64,000 nt of DNA. It comes from Pontibacter akesuensis. GTDB lineage: Bacteria; Bacteroidota; Bacteroidia; Cytophagales; Hymenobacteraceae. The translations under genes and the position numbers were made by a program. Position 1 is the first letter of the stretch. Each line of letters begins with the position of its first letter. Of this stretch, positions 9,171 through 19,177 are shown in pieces. The DNA lies in the NCBI RefSeq assembly GCF_001611675.1, contig NZ_CP014766.1:4464001-4528000 (forward strand), given 5' to 3'. Below the pieces are notes generated by a model. That model did no database searches. It was not told where the DNA came from and was given only the letters and a program-made list of their open reading frames with translations.

Positions 9171-9201
9171 TTTGCATAATAAAATCTTACGCCTACCTTT
9201 G
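9171..9201 (+). promoter_or_regulatory. Promoter of the tRNA-Thr pair (-33 TTTG, -7 TACCTTTG)
   Basis: TTTG at 9171-9174 and TACCTTTG at 9194-9201 are separated by 19 bp, the textbook spacing for the Bacteroidota housekeeping sigma factor. The first tRNA begins 38 nt after the -7 box. This is the clearest two-part promoter in the window. Confidence 0.75.
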
Positions 9202-9238
9202 CATCGCTTTAAAACAATAAAGCAGCATAAAATTTAAA

Positions 9239-9314
<76 letters not shown>

Positions 9315-9367
9315 TCCCAAAAGCAATTGTCTGTACTGCAGTTGCTTTTCAGAATAAAACAGTACAA

Positions 9368-9440
<73 letters not shown>

Positions 9441-9449
9441 CATTAACAT

Positions 9450-9482
9450 AAAAGCCTTCAGAGAAATCTGGAGGCTTTTTGC
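9450..9482 (+). terminator. Intrinsic terminator of the tRNA-Thr transcription unit
   Basis: AAAGCCTTCAGA (9451-9462) pairs with 9467-9478 with one mismatch around a GAAA tetraloop, followed by a T tract. Confidence 0.8.
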
Positions 9483-9496
9483 TTTTTATATTTCCT

Positions 9497-9522
9497 AAGG
9501 CAGCACCTCCTGCTGCCTTTTA
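9497..9522. terminator. Second hairpin with T tract downstream of the tRNAs
   Basis: AAGGCAGCA (9497-9505) pairs with TGCTGCCTT (9511-9519) around a 5-nt loop, followed by TT. It may act as a back-up terminator. The remaining 200 bp up to the next gene show nothing else that I can recognise apart from one AAGTAT-family site at 9668. Confidence 0.45.
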
Positions 9523-9724
9523 TCACTTCTACTTTTGATAGCCCGCCGTTTCCTGATAGATATCGGAAATAAGTAGGCAGGAAGAAACAAGCTTAAGGCA
9601 CCATGATTCCCTGGCTGCTTCCGCAAATTTCTGCCTTACCCTTCAAAGTTCCGGCTCTCTTAGACCCATACTTCCTTTTCTTGCAGATAATAGCTTATTT
9701 AGCAGTTCTGATACGACACACGCT

Positions 9725-10891
9725 ATGCAACTGATAGAGGTAAACTCCCCGGAACTGGCACAGGAATTCCTGATGGTGCAGGTTCGGCTATACAAAAACG
9801 ACCCGAATTATATCCGCCCCCTTGATAAGGACATCAACAATGTTTTCGACCCCAAGAAAAACAAACTGTTGCGCAACGGCGATGCCATCCGCTGGATTTT
9901 GCAGGATGGGTATGGCAAATCAATTGGGAGGGTTGCCGCTTTCATCAACCGTAAAACAGCTAAAACCGGCAAGCAGCCCACGGGTGGTATGGGCTTTTTT
10001 GACTGCATTAATGATCAGGCCGCAGCCAACATGCTGCTGGATGCCTGCCGGGACTGGTTACAGGCACGTGACATGGAGGCCATGGATGGCCCTATTAACC
10101 TTGGTGAACGCGACAGGTGGTGGGGGGTGCTGCTCGATGGCTTTTACAAGCCTACCTACTGCATGCCCTACAATTTCCCCTATTACCAGGCACTCCTGGA
10201 GAACTATGGTTTCCAGCTATACTTTAAGCAGTTTACATACTACCGAACGGTACACGATGAACTGCCGACGGAGTACCACGAGAAGGCAAAGCGCATTCAC
10301 CAGGATCCCCGTTATCATTTTAAGCATATCCAGAAGAAGGAGCTAAAAAAGTTTACCGAGGATTTCCGTATCGTATACAACAAAGGCTGGGCAAAGCATG
10401 AGGGCGTAAAGGAAATGAGCGAGGCGCAGGCTGCCTCTATCATGAACTCGCTGAAGCCAATTCTGGACGAGCGCATCATGTGGTTCAGTTACTATGATGA
10501 GGAGCCGGTGGGTTTCTTTATTGCCATTCCTGAGTTAAACCAGTTATTCCAGTACGTGAATGGAAAACTGGATGCATGGGGAAAGGTAAAGCTGCTGTTC
10601 CACCGCTGGCGCGGCGCCTGTACCACCATGTATGGCATCGTGTTCGGTATTGCGCCCGAACACCAGGGAAAAGGCGTGGAGGCCGCCATGGTGGTAGCGG
10701 CAGGCGAGAAGATCATTTACAACAAAAGCATTCCTTACCAGGATCTGCAAATGAACTGGATCGGCGATTTTAACCCTAAAATGATGAAGGTGGTAGAACA
10801 GGTGGGCGGCCGTATTTATAAAACCCATGCCACCTACCGCTACCTTTTCGATCGTACAAAGGAGTTTGAGCGCATGCCGATCATCCGCTAA
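9725..10891 (+). CDS. GNAT-fold protein of unknown substrate
   Basis: A 388-residue protein without signal peptide. The segment IVFGIAPEHQGKGVEAAMVVAAGEKI near residues 305-330 fits motif A of GCN5-related N-acetyltransferases (Q/R-x-x-G-x-G for the acyl-CoA pyrophosphate). The family is also suggested by the strand and helix order around it, and by the N-terminal half, which could be a second, degenerate GNAT domain. Similar long GNAT-like proteins are conserved in Bacteroidota without known substrate. Its stop codon overlaps that of the convergent ion-channel gene (bases CTAA, 10888-10891). Confidence 0.65.
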   Translation: MQLIEVNSPELAQEFLMVQVRLYKNDPNYIRPLDKDINNVFDPKKNKLLRNGDAIRWILQDGYGKSIGRVAAFINRKTAKTGKQPTGGMGFFDCINDQAAANMLLDACRDWLQARDMEAMDGPINLGERDRWWGVLLDGFYKPTYCMPYNFPYYQALLENYGFQLYFKQFTYYRTVHDELPTEYHEKAKRIHQDPRYHFKHIQKKELKKFTEDFRIVYNKGWAKHEGVKEMSEAQAASIMNSLKPILDERIMWFSYYDEEPVGFFIAIPELNQLFQYVNGKLDAWGKVKLLFHRWRGACTTMYGIVFGIAPEHQGKGVEAAMVVAAGEKIIYNKSIPYQDLQMNWIGDFNPKMMKVVEQVGGRIYKTHATYRYLFDRTKEFERMPIIR

Positions 10892-11925
10892 AGCATTTCG
10901 GGCAAGTCCATGTTAGAGTCAAGTATGGGGGCGCAGATCTCCTCCCATTCCCAGCCATCGTAAAGGAGCATGGCCTGGAGCGTACGGCGGCGCTGGCTAA
11001 GCTTACTGATGCGGTACAGATCGGGTTTTTGAATAGGAATACCTGCCGCCTGCAGTTTGCTGATATCATAGCTTGGTTCCGTTACCGTTTCGGGCTCGAG
11101 GAACAGCGCGGTCAGGGAGCCTAGAAAGGTGGTAATCGCCTGGCGCAGGGGAATCAGCGCCTGATCACTGGGGCGCTTGTCTTCAGGCACGAAAAGCAGC
11201 AGGAGCGTTATCGCCTCGTCCAGAGCGGCCACATTGGGCAGTATGGCCGCCACTTTATCTGTGTGATGAAAGAAGTGGAGCACCGGGTAGGCTAAGTGCA
11301 TTTGTCCCTGTTCCGCCAACGGTTGCGCCAGATTATTGAAATGCAGATTCAGCATCTTGAAATCTTTTCCATCCCAGTTGTTCAGCAGCATCTCCTGCGG
11401 GCTGTGTCCAATACTGGCAATGCGTATGCTAATGGCACGACGTGCTGTTACGGCAGAGAGCACCGGCACCATGTAAGATATTCCAATGGTGATCATAATC
11501 AGGCCGGAAAATGAAATGAAGGATGAATAAATGCGCCAGCCATCGGAGCCCGCCGCAAAGTCTCCGTTGCCCAGTGTAGAGAGGGTATAGCCTGTAAAAT
11601 AAACGCGTTGGGCAAGATCGGCCGGAACCTTGGTAGTGGTGTTAACCACAGCCTCTGTGTCGGATAGATAAATCAGCACATTGCCTGCCCACAGCAACAG
11701 CACCCAGCCTACCAGCACCGACATAACAATAATGACGCCTGCTACTGTTAGGATTTTCTTGTAATTAAAATAACGGCTTGTCCAGAAAATTGAGCGCCAG
11801 ATCAAGGTGGCAATCGTACTGCTAATCAAGCCAGCCCCGCGCGGCGAGAAGGTAGTATAGACAAGGTCGATGCTGACGGAGAGAATTAAAATGATGCCGA
11901 TTACGAGGAGTATGGTTTCATTCAT
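10888..11925 (-). CDS. Two-TM potassium-channel-like protein with unusual filter
   Basis: A 345-residue protein. Hydrophobic segments lie near residues 5-25, 60-85 and 130-160, with a pore loop between the last two. The selectivity-filter region reads TLGNGD (117-122) instead of the canonical T-V/I-G-Y/F-G-D. The remaining 180 residues are cytoplasmic and match no domain I recognise, so a gating ligand is not evident. This pore-plus-long-tail form is widespread in Bacteroidota as an ion channel family protein. With Asn in place of Tyr the ion preference may be altered; K+ selectivity is an assumption. Confidence 0.7.
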   Translation of the reverse strand: MNETILLVIGIILILSVSIDLVYTTFSPRGAGLISSTIATLIWRSIFWTSRYFNYKKILTVAGVIIVMSVLVGWVLLLWAGNVLIYLSDTEAVVNTTTKVPADLAQRVYFTGYTLSTLGNGDFAAGSDGWRIYSSFISFSGLIMITIGISYMVPVLSAVTARRAISIRIASIGHSPQEMLLNNWDGKDFKMLNLHFNNLAQPLAEQGQMHLAYPVLHFFHHTDKVAAILPNVAALDEAITLLLLFVPEDKRPSDQALIPLRQAITTFLGSLTALFLEPETVTEPSYDISKLQAAGIPIQKPDLYRISKLSQRRRTLQAMLLYDGWEWEEICAPILDSNMDLPEML

Positions 11926-11963
11926 AAAGTGCCGTGGGCGTAGGGTGCAAAACAGTTTGTGTA

Positions 11964-11971
11964 TACTTTTG
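11964..11971 (+). promoter_or_regulatory. -7 promoter box for the YdjM-like gene
   Basis: TACTTTTG matches TAnnTTTG, 60 nt before the ATG at 12032. It overlaps an AAGTAT-family site (TATACTT at 11962-11968). Confidence 0.45.
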
Positions 11972-12031
11972 CGGTGCCGCCTTAGTTACAAAAGCTGCTG
12001 CGCGCACAAGAGCATGTAAATTGAATTTAAT

Positions 12032-13051
12032 ATGGATTCGTTGACGCAGATAGTATTGGGGGCCGCGGTAGGAGATGCGGTGGCAGGCAGGAAACTGGGA
12101 AACAAAGCTATGGTTTGGGGAGCCATAGCGGGCACCATTCCTGATTTGGATGTGCTGCTAAACCCGTGGTTGGATACCGTGCAGCAGCTGACGTTTCACC
12201 GCTCCCTGACCCATTCACTTCTCTTTGCGGTGCTTGTTTCTCCCGTTCTCGGCTGGCTCCTCAAAAGGTGGTACAGGGCAAAACCGGCAACCCTCGCGGA
12301 CTGGACGCTCCTGTTTTTCCTCGGCTTTACCACCCACGCCCTCTTAGACAGTTGTACCACCTGGGGCACACAGCTCTTCTGGCCCTTCAGCACTTATGGG
12401 GTTGCTTTTTACAACATCTTTGTAGTGGACCCGCTGTATACGGTGCCTTTCCTAGGCTTTTCGCTGGCGGCTGCTTTTCACAGCAGGTACAACCCAAAAC
12501 GCCGGTACCTGAACTACGCTGGCCTTGCCATCAGCACGGCTTACCTGTTTTGGTCTTTCGTTGCCAAAAGCATTGCGGATGAGGTTTTTACAGATGCAAT
12601 GGAGCGGCAGGGGATTGTCTACACTTCCTACATCAGCAAGCCTACCCCCATGAATACCTTGTTCTGGTCTGTCACAGCGAAAGATTCCCTTGGCTTTCAC
12701 AACGGCTTTTATTCGCTGCTGGATAAGGATGAACAAGTTGATTATACTTACGAGCAACAGCATAAGGAGCTGCTTACAGCCTATCGGGGACACCCGAAGT
12801 TGGAGCGCCTTATGGAACTTACAAAGGGCTATTATACTGTTGAGAAAGCTGCAGATAAGGGAATTTTAATTAATGACCTGCGCTTTGGTAAATTCGATAA
12901 CTGGCGTGACGGTGGCGGGAGCTATGTGTTTGTGTACAAAGTATGGCAGAACCCACAGGGTGAACTGGAGTTTGAGGAGATCAACAACCGTCCTAAAATC
13001 GATAAGGCATACCTGCTGGCATACTGGCGCCGCATTACAGGTCATAAATAG
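12032..13051 (+). CDS. YdjM/DUF457-type membrane-bound metal-dependent hydrolase
   Basis: A 339-residue inner-membrane protein. The N-terminus MDSLTQIVLGAAVGDAVAG and the block PDLDVLL...HRSLTHSLLF (His/Asp metal ligands) are the DUF457 signature. Four hydrophobic segments follow within the first 190 residues; the last 150 residues are soluble. The family is annotated as putative metal-dependent hydrolase; in E. coli YdjM belongs to the LexA regulon, but nothing here shows such control. The stop codon lies within the stem of its terminator. Confidence 0.82.
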   Translation: MDSLTQIVLGAAVGDAVAGRKLGNKAMVWGAIAGTIPDLDVLLNPWLDTVQQLTFHRSLTHSLLFAVLVSPVLGWLLKRWYRAKPATLADWTLLFFLGFTTHALLDSCTTWGTQLFWPFSTYGVAFYNIFVVDPLYTVPFLGFSLAAAFHSRYNPKRRYLNYAGLAISTAYLFWSFVAKSIADEVFTDAMERQGIVYTSYISKPTPMNTLFWSVTAKDSLGFHNGFYSLLDKDEQVDYTYEQQHKELLTAYRGHPKLERLMELTKGYYTVEKAADKGILINDLRFGKFDNWRDGGGSYVFVYKVWQNPQGELEFEEINNRPKIDKAYLLAYWRRITGHK

Positions 13052-13084
13052 CGAAAGGCCCTAGGTAGGTGCCTTTCGCTATTT
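13046..13084. terminator. Bidirectional terminator after the YdjM-like gene
   Basis: AAATAGCGAAAGGC (13046-13059) pairs perfectly with 13071-13084. The TAG stop codon of the plus-strand gene is inside the stem. The convergent gene ends at 13096. Confidence 0.8.
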
Positions 13085-13095
13085 ATTTAATATTT

Positions 13096-13836
13096 TTAAA
13101 GCGTTTCAAAGATGGCAAGGGCTTTTACCCAACCTGATTCTGTATTTAAATCGATGTTGTTCACCTTAACGAAGTCCTCTACTTGAGCCTGGTTGGCGGG
13201 TAGGGCTTTCAGGAAACTGCGCTTGTTCAGTTTTATCTTCTGCACGTTTCTCTCTCCGAAAAGCAGGAAGTAGTCAGCGACATCAATTATCTGATCAAAT
13301 TCGCGTCCGGCACTGTAAGGGCCTTTATAATCAGCTTTAAGCAGCTTCTTCTGAGGGGCCAGCACCAACTGGCTTCTTGGCCCCTCGTGCAATACAGCCA
13401 GTAATTTATTGGCCAGGGCTGGCTCGAGCTGCCCTACGCGGGGCAGCCTCTTGAAAGATATTGTTCGAAGCCCCAGAGTGTCGGTTAGGGCAAAGGAGGT
13501 GAGTTGTGTGGCAGGAAGTATGAATGCATTCCCCTTCGCATCCTGGTACCATACTTCATCCTCCTGCACATTATACTTCGCGGTTATGTTTTCAAATTCC
13601 TTATCCCCAATCTGCAGGTTTCCTTTGCCCCAGTTGTTCCAGAAAAAAGGGCTCCCCTTGATGCCTTTGTAGCGGTTGTCATATGTCTGCACAGTACCTG
13701 TTGTGGTGGTGAGCTTTTTCAGATCCTGAAAATTTCGTTCTGCTGCTGCTCCCTCCAGAAATGTGTTCTTATTTGCCTGTGCCGACACCTGCTGTACAGT
13801 AGCGGCTAACAGAAGAACAAGTATAACCTTTTTCAT
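13096..13836 (-). CDS. Secreted protein of unknown function
   Basis: A 246-residue protein with an evident signal peptide (MKKVILVLLLAATVQQVSA, cleavage before QA). The mature part contains mixed strand and helix and repeated Lys/Phe-rich segments, with no catalytic motif that I recognise. Similar short secreted proteins are common in Cytophagales. The ATG is the first in frame and no -7 box matches upstream. Likely periplasmic or extracellular; the role is unknown. Confidence 0.7.
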   Translation of the reverse strand: MKKVILVLLLAATVQQVSAQANKNTFLEGAAAERNFQDLKKLTTTTGTVQTYDNRYKGIKGSPFFWNNWGKGNLQIGDKEFENITAKYNVQEDEVWYQDAKGNAFILPATQLTSFALTDTLGLRTISFKRLPRVGQLEPALANKLLAVLHEGPRSQLVLAPQKKLLKADYKGPYSAGREFDQIIDVADYFLLFGERNVQKIKLNKRSFLKALPANQAQVEDFVKVNNIDLNTESGWVKALAIFETL

Positions 13837-14055
13837 AGCTTAATTTAAAACTTGGAAAAACTGATCTAAACCAAGTTCAATATAAACAAAATACCGCTCT
13901 TTTTCAGGAGCTGTTTCAGCTTGGCCAGCCATACTTTTTGCAGGTTCCTTGTATGCTGTTCCTGCTTATGCGTAATCCAAAAATGTGGTAGGTTTAAATA
14001 AATATTATATTTAGCCACCTTCAACTTAAATAAACATACAACAGCAACAGACAAG

Positions 14056-14826
14056 ATGACAAATAACAGATGGATGCTCACGGGCAAAAAAGCAGTGGTA
14101 ACGGGAGGCTCCAAAGGAATTGGCGCCGCAATTGTAAAAGAGTTCATAGACCTGGGCGCTGAGGTGCTGGCCGTGGCGCGCAAGCAGGAGGACTTGCAGC
14201 AGTTGGCAGCACAATACCCCGAACGACTGCAAACACTTTCGGCTGACGTGAGCAAGGCGGAAGGCCGGACAGCCCTGGCAGATTGGGTGAAGCAGGAGTG
14301 GGGCCCGCTGGACATCCTCATCAACAACGCAGGCACGAACATCCGCAAACCCACTGCCGAATACGCTTCAGATGAGTATGATTTCATCATGCAAACCAAC
14401 CTGCGATCCGCTTTTGAGTTGAATAGGCTGCTGTACCCACTGTTGCAGCAGGCCGAGCAGGCAAATATTGTGCACGTAACTTCTGTGGCCGGCTTGGTGC
14501 ATGTGCGCACCGGCAGCATTTACGGCATGACGAAGGCGGCGCTGACTCAGTTAACCCGAAACCTGGCAGTGGAGTGGGCGAAAGACGGCATTCGGGTAAA
14601 TGCCGTGGCGCCGTGGTACATCAGCACACCACTGGCACAGACGGTGCTGCAGAATGAGGAATTCTACAACAACGTGATAAGCCGCACGCCCATGCAACAG
14701 GTGGGAAAACCGGAGGATGTGGCCGGTGCAGTCGCCTTTTTCTGCCTGCCGGCAGCGGCCTATATCACCGGGCAAACCGTGGCGGTGGACGGCGGGTTTA
14801 CCATCAACGGATTTCACCCGCTCTAG
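14056..14826 (+). CDS. Short-chain dehydrogenase/reductase (tropinone-reductase-like)
   Basis: A 256-residue classical SDR. It has the NAD(P) motif TGGSKGIG near residue 16, NNAGTN near 93, a catalytic Ser in HVTSVAG, and Tyr/Lys in [24 protein letters not shown] and the C-terminal [17 protein letters not shown] are typical of the tropinone-reductase-like group. The physiological substrate is unknown; tropinone is not implied. A weak -7 box (TATATTTA, one mismatch) lies about 40 bp upstream. The gene stands alone between a divergent secreted-protein gene and a small lipoprotein gene. Confidence 0.85.
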   Translation: MTNNRWMLTGKKAVVTGGSKGIGAAIVKEFIDLGAEVLAVARKQEDLQQLAAQYPERLQTLSADVSKAEGRTALADWVKQEWGPLDILINNAGTNIRKPTAEYASDEYDFIMQTNLRSAFELNRLLYPLLQQAEQANIVHVTSVAGLVHVRTGSIYGMTKAALTQLTRNLAVEWAKDGIRVNAVAPWYISTPLAQTVLQNEEFYNNVISRTPMQQVGKPEDVAGAVAFFCLPAAAYITGQTVAVDGGFTINGFHPL

Positions 14827-14893
14827 CACCGGGACACATCGGTAAAAGGTGGAATAATAGCGCCGGAATATAGGGTATATCAGTATAAATGCT

Positions 14894-14901
14894 TATTTTT
14901 G
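14894..14901 (+). promoter_or_regulatory. -7 promoter box for the small lipoprotein gene
   Basis: TATTTTTG matches TAnnTTTG, 56 nt before the ATG at 14958. A longer reading frame starting at 14889 would begin upstream of this box, which argues for the start at 14958. Confidence 0.45.
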
Positions 14902-14957
14902 TAAGATGTGGATTTGAGAACCTTACAATTTATCGGGGCTCTTTTAAACCGAACTTC

Positions 14958-15200
14958 ATGGCAAAAAAACGGCAGCTATTCATACTTAGCATTGCGCTTA
15001 TTTCCGCTTCTCTCTTCTCCTGTAAACCTGCCTGTCCGATAGGTGCTTGCCAGGTGCGCATGGTGCACCCACACGGCGAGGGTGAGTATAGGGGAAGACC
15101 TTTCTGGAAAAAACAAAACCCGAAGATGGGGCAGGACCTGGACAAAACATCCAAGGAAAAAGCCAACCGCAAGAGCGATAAGAGCAGAAATAAGAATTAA
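14958..15200 (+). CDS. Small lysine-rich lipoprotein, unknown function
   Basis: An 80-residue product. Residues 1-21 form a lipoprotein signal with the lipobox SLFSC (Cys22); two further cysteines follow within 10 residues. The mature region is short and strongly basic, with a Lys/Arg/Asn-rich C-terminus. Small basic lipoproteins like this are frequent in Hymenobacteraceae and have no known role. The start was chosen because the signal peptide begins there and a promoter box lies between it and the upstream alternative. gyrA follows after 80 bp with its own -7 box. Confidence 0.65.
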   Translation: MAKKRQLFILSIALISASLFSCKPACPIGACQVRMVHPHGEGEYRGRPFWKKQNPKMGQDLDKTSKEKANRKSDKSRNKN

Positions 15201-15262
15201 GCTATATAGGCAAAAGCCTTTTTTGGCTAACTTGCCTTTTCAAACACAACCACCTTTTAAAT

Positions 15263-15270
15263 TAATTTTG
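15263..15270 (+). promoter_or_regulatory. -7 promoter box for gyrA
   Basis: TAATTTTG matches TAnnTTTG and ends 10 nt before the gyrA ATG, giving a very short leader. Confidence 0.5.
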
Positions 15271-15280
15271 ACCTTTTAAC

Positions 15281-17848
15281 ATGAGAGAAGGCGAACGAAT
15301 AATACCGATCAACATTGAAGACGAAATGCGCGGTGCGTATATCGACTACTCAATGTCTGTTATCATTTCAAGAGCCTTGCCCGATGTTCGGGATGGATTG
15401 AAACCCGTGCACCGCCGCGTGCTCTACGGCATGTCCGAACTGGGGGTATCCTACAACAAGGCCTACAAAAAATCTGCCCGTATCGTGGGGGAAGTGCTGG
15501 GTAAATACCACCCGCACGGCGACTCCTCGGTGTACGAGACGATGGTGCGTATGGCCCAGGAATGGTCGCTGCGCTACCCGCTTGTAGACGGGCAGGGTAA
15601 CTACGGCTCTATAGACGGTGACTCGCCGGCGGCCATGCGTTATACAGAGGCGCGCCTGAAGCGCATTGCCGATGAGCTGTTGGCTGATCTGGAAAAGAAT
15701 ACGGTTGACTTTGTACCCAACTTCGACGACTCGTTGAAGGAGCCAAGCGTAATGCCTGCCAAGATCCCGAACCTGCTGATTAACGGCACCTCGGGCATTG
15801 CAGTAGGCATGGCCACCAACATGGCCCCGCATAACCTGACTGAGGTGGTGAACGGTATTGTGGCTTACATTGATGACAACGACATCACCATCGCGGACCT
15901 GATGCAACATATCACGGCGCCCGACTTCCCGACAGGGGGTATCATCCATGGGTATGATGGCGTGAAATCTGCGTTTGAAACAGGACGGGGACGTGTGCTG
16001 ATGAGAGGCCGCGCCATCTTCGAGACCACTCCAAGTGGCAAAGAGCAGATTATCGTGACGGAGATTCCGTACATGGTAAACAAAGCTACGCTGATTGAGA
16101 AAACGGCGGCGCTCGTAAATGAGAAAAAAATAGAAGGCATTGCGGATTTGCGAGATGAGTCGGACCGCGACGGTTTGCGTATTGTGTACGACCTGAAGCG
16201 TGACGCCATCCCGAACGTGGTGCTGAACAACCTGTACAAGTATACGGCGCTGCAGTCTTCGTTTGGTGTAAATAACGTGGCTCTGGTAAAGGGTCGCCCC
16301 ATGACGCTGAACCTGAAGGACATGATCAAGTACTTTGTGGAGCATCGCCACGAGGTAGTTATCCGCAGAACACAGTACGAACTGGACGAGGCGAAAAAGC
16401 GTGCGCACATCCTCGAGGGCTTGCTTATTGCCCTGGATAATCTTGATGAGGTAATCAACCTGATTCGCTCTTCCCGTGACCCTGAGATTGCCCGCAACGG
16501 CTTAATCGAGCGGTTCCAGTTATCCGAGATCCAGGCACGTGCCATACTTGATATGCGTCTGCAGCGACTGACAGGTCTGGAGCGCGACAAGATTCAGCAG
16601 GAGTACCAGGATCTAATGAACACCATAGATGATCTCAATGACATTCTGGCAAATGAAAGCCGCAGAATGCAGATCATCAAAGATGAGCTAACTGAAATAA
16701 AAGACCGCTACGGCGACGCACGCCGCACAGGTATTGAGGCCAGCACAGGCGATATCTCTTACGAGGACATGATTCCGGAGGAGAACATGGTGATCACCAT
16801 CTCGCACGAAGGCTATATCAAGCGTACTTCGCTGAACGAATACCGCAGCCAGAGCCGCGGTGGTTTCGGCTCGAGGGGAGTGGCCGCATCCAAGGAAAGT
16901 GATTTCACGGAGCACCTTTTTGTGGCCAATACGCACCACCACATGCTGTTCTTTACAGAGTTTGGCCGCGTGTTCTGGCTAAAGGTGTATGAGATTCCGG
17001 AAGGAGGGAAGACCACCAAAGGCCGCGCTATCCAGAACCTGATGCAGATAGAAAAAGACGACAATGTGCGCGCTGTGATGAACGTGCATGACCTGAAAAA
17101 CCAGGATTATGTGCTTAACCACAACCTGGTTTTCATTACAGAGCAGGGTACGATCAAGAAAACTGTGCTGGAGGCGTACTCCCGCCCAAGAACCAACGGT
17201 ATCAACGCCATTTCCATCAACGACGGCGACAGATTGCTGGACGTGCAGCTGACGAATACCAGCAGCGAAATCATCATTGCGCTGAAGTCGGGCAGGGCTA
17301 TTCGTTTCAACGAAACTCAGGTGCGCCCAATGGGCAGAACAGCCGCCGGTGTGCGGGCCGTAACACTTGCCGGACCAGACGATAAGGTTATTGGTATGGT
17401 TTGTGTAGAAAACGAGAACACAGACCTGCTGGTAGTTTCAGAAAATGGCTTCGGTAAACGTTCGCTTCTGGAGGAATACCGTATTACCAACCGGGGCGGA
17501 AAGGGTGTAAAAACCATGAACGTAACAGAGAAAACAGGCAGCCTGGTAGCCATCAAAGGCGTTACGGACACAGATGACTTGATGATCATTAATCGTTCGG
17601 GCATTACTATCCGTTTGCGTGTAGGGGATTTACGTGTAATCGGTCGTGCAACGCAGGGCGTAAGGCTGATCAAGCTGAACGATGGCGACCAGATTTCATC
17701 TGTGGCGCAGGTGGATGCCGAGGAAGAGGTGGAGCAGGAGGCAGCAGAAATGGTGCTGGAGCAATCAGAGCCGTTGCCGGAAGATACACTGAACCCGGAT
17801 GCTATGATTGATCCTGAAAAAGCAGAAGAGGATTCGGAAGAGGCCTAA
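15281..17848 (+). CDS. gyrA: DNA gyrase subunit A
   Basis: An 855-residue type IIA topoisomerase subunit that cuts and rejoins DNA as part of the GyrA2GyrB2 complex that introduces negative supercoils. The catalytic tyrosine is Y121 in AAMRYTE. The region that determines quinolone response reads HGDSSVYET (Ser82 and Glu86 align with E. coli Ser83 and Asp87), so the sensitive-type serine is present. The C-terminal half contains the six-bladed DNA-wrapping domain beginning after residue 500, with the GyrA-box-like segment [11 protein letters not shown]. The last 45 residues are highly acidic. Length and the GyrA box favour GyrA over ParC. Confidence 0.96.
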   Translation: MREGERIIPINIEDEMRGAYIDYSMSVIISRALPDVRDGLKPVHRRVLYGMSELGVSYNKAYKKSARIVGEVLGKYHPHGDSSVYETMVRMAQEWSLRYPLVDGQGNYGSIDGDSPAAMRYTEARLKRIADELLADLEKNTVDFVPNFDDSLKEPSVMPAKIPNLLINGTSGIAVGMATNMAPHNLTEVVNGIVAYIDDNDITIADLMQHITAPDFPTGGIIHGYDGVKSAFETGRGRVLMRGRAIFETTPSGKEQIIVTEIPYMVNKATLIEKTAALVNEKKIEGIADLRDESDRDGLRIVYDLKRDAIPNVVLNNLYKYTALQSSFGVNNVALVKGRPMTLNLKDMIKYFVEHRHEVVIRRTQYELDEAKKRAHILEGLLIALDNLDEVINLIRSSRDPEIARNGLIERFQLSEIQARAILDMRLQRLTGLERDKIQQEYQDLMNTIDDLNDILANESRRMQIIKDELTEIKDRYGDARRTGIEASTGDISYEDMIPEENMVITISHEGYIKRTSLNEYRSQSRGGFGSRGVAASKESDFTEHLFVANTHHHMLFFTEFGRVFWLKVYEIPEGGKTTKGRAIQNLMQIEKDDNVRAVMNVHDLKNQDYVLNHNLVFITEQGTIKKTVLEAYSRPRTNGINAISINDGDRLLDVQLTNTSSEIIIALKSGRAIRFNETQVRPMGRTAAGVRAVTLAGPDDKVIGMVCVENENTDLLVVSENGFGKRSLLEEYRITNRGGKGVKTMNVTEKTGSLVAIKGVTDTDDLMIINRSGITIRLRVGDLRVIGRATQGVRLIKLNDGDQISSVAQVDAEEEVEQEAAEMVLEQSEPLPEDTLNPDAMIDPEKAEEDSEEA

Positions 17849-17915
17849 ATTTATCAAAACGAATTATTTTAAGGCTTTATACGTTAAGAACAACCACAAA
17901 CAATTAAACTAAAGT

Positions 17916-19049
17916 ATGAAAAAAGTACTTTTTACAGCCTTGGCAGCCGCCACAATATCGGTTGCAAGTGCACAGAATTCAGCTGTCAACAGTGCCATTC
18001 TAAACCACAAGAACGGTACACTGGATAAAGCGCTGACAGATATAGAAAAAGCAACGACACACAAAAAGACACAGGACAAGCCAAAAACCTGGTTTTACCG
18101 TGGCGTTATACTTCAGGACATGATCGGCAATCCGATCTATGGCAAAATGACAGACGAAAAAACCCCGCTTGTTGTACTGGAGTCTTTTGACAAAACGCTT
18201 GAACTGGACGGCAAAGACGGTGAATTTGGCAAGCAGGTGCCGGAGCGCAAGGAAATGCTGTACGGCCAGGTACTGAACCAAGCCGTGGAGTTTCATAACA
18301 ACCAGGACTGGCCGAATGCCATCTCCAAGTATGAATTGGCACATAAGATCAGCCCTACAGACACCACAGCCGTTTTGTACGCTGCGTATGCCTCTACAGC
18401 TGATAACAACTACAAGCAGGCAATCTCTTTTTACGATGAGCTGCTGAAAATGGGCCACAAGACAGAGGATGTTCACAAAGCCAAAGTTCAGTTGCTGCAG
18501 GCGTCAGAAGCAACTGACGACGTAGTGATGACAGCGTTGGCCAGCGGTTTGAAAGATCATCCGAACAGCGTGTACCTGATGCAGGAGGAACTGAAATATT
18601 ATCTTAAGAACGACCGTGCGGATGAGGCCATGTCTAAGTTAGACAAAGCCATTGCCGCTGATCCGCAGAACGCCAGCTTGTACGCCGTGAAAGGAAACCT
18701 GTTGGAGCGTAAGAAGGACTTTAAAGGTGCAAGAGAGGTTTATCAGAAAGCCATTCAGGCTGATCCAAACAACTTCGATGCTTACTACAACCTGGGCGTG
18801 CTTGAGTTCAATGCCGGTGCTGAAGTAAATAACAGAGCTGCTAAGATGGACTATGCTACTTACCAGAAGAAAGGCAAAGCCCTTGAAGCTGAAGCGAAGA
18901 AGTTTTACCAGGCTGCAGTGCCATACTTTGAAAAAGCACACGAGATTAAGCCAGACGATAAGGCAACGATTCAGAACCTGATGAATGCGTACACGCGTTT
19001 AGGCCGCAAGGCTGAAGCAGAGAAGATGTCCGCTAAATTAAACAGCTAA
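17916..19049 (+). CDS. Secreted tetratricopeptide-repeat protein
   Basis: A 377-residue protein with a signal peptide (MKKVLFTALAAATISVASAQ). TPR units are visible, for example around residues 30-60, 125-160 and three in tandem near 225-310 (AIAADPQNASLYAVKGNLL, AIQADPNNFDAYYNLGVL, AHEIKPDDKATIQNLM). TPRs mediate protein-protein contacts, so a periplasmic scaffold role is likely but the partner is unknown. It follows gyrA by 67 bp. The ATG is part of an AAGTATG-type motif site. Confidence 0.85.
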   Translation: MKKVLFTALAAATISVASAQNSAVNSAILNHKNGTLDKALTDIEKATTHKKTQDKPKTWFYRGVILQDMIGNPIYGKMTDEKTPLVVLESFDKTLELDGKDGEFGKQVPERKEMLYGQVLNQAVEFHNNQDWPNAISKYELAHKISPTDTTAVLYAAYASTADNNYKQAISFYDELLKMGHKTEDVHKAKVQLLQASEATDDVVMTALASGLKDHPNSVYLMQEELKYYLKNDRADEAMSKLDKAIAADPQNASLYAVKGNLLERKKDFKGAREVYQKAIQADPNNFDAYYNLGVLEFNAGAEVNNRAAKMDYATYQKKGKALEAEAKKFYQAAVPYFEKAHEIKPDDKATIQNLMNAYTRLGRKAEAEKMSAKLNS

Positions 19050-19066
19050 ATCTGAAAAGATTTTTT

Positions 19067-19103
19067 AAAAAAAGGAGAAGCCGAAAAGCTTCTCCTTTTT
19101 TTT
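19067..19103 (+). terminator. Intrinsic terminator after the TPR gene
   Basis: AAAAAAAGGAGAAGC (19067-19081) pairs with 19088-19102 around a 6-nt loop and ends in a T tract. Confidence 0.88.
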
Positions 19104-19177
19104 GTTGTAGCGGAATGTGGAAGAGGTACTGGATCTAAATAGCATACTTAAGAAGCATAAGCTGGTGCAGAGAAACG

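Noticed and set aside
13866-14519. Minus-strand frame overlapping the SDR gene at 14056
   Set aside because: Most of it is antisense to the SDR; the free C-terminal part (about 60 residues) has no support.
15208-15226. Short hairpin AGGC-AAAA-GCCT with T tract before gyrA
   Set aside because: Only 4 bp of stem; too weak to call as a terminator.
15368-16408. Long minus-strand frame inside gyrA, 346 codons
   Set aside because: Full overlap with the certain gyrA gene, Arg/His/Val-rich shadow residues, no domain.
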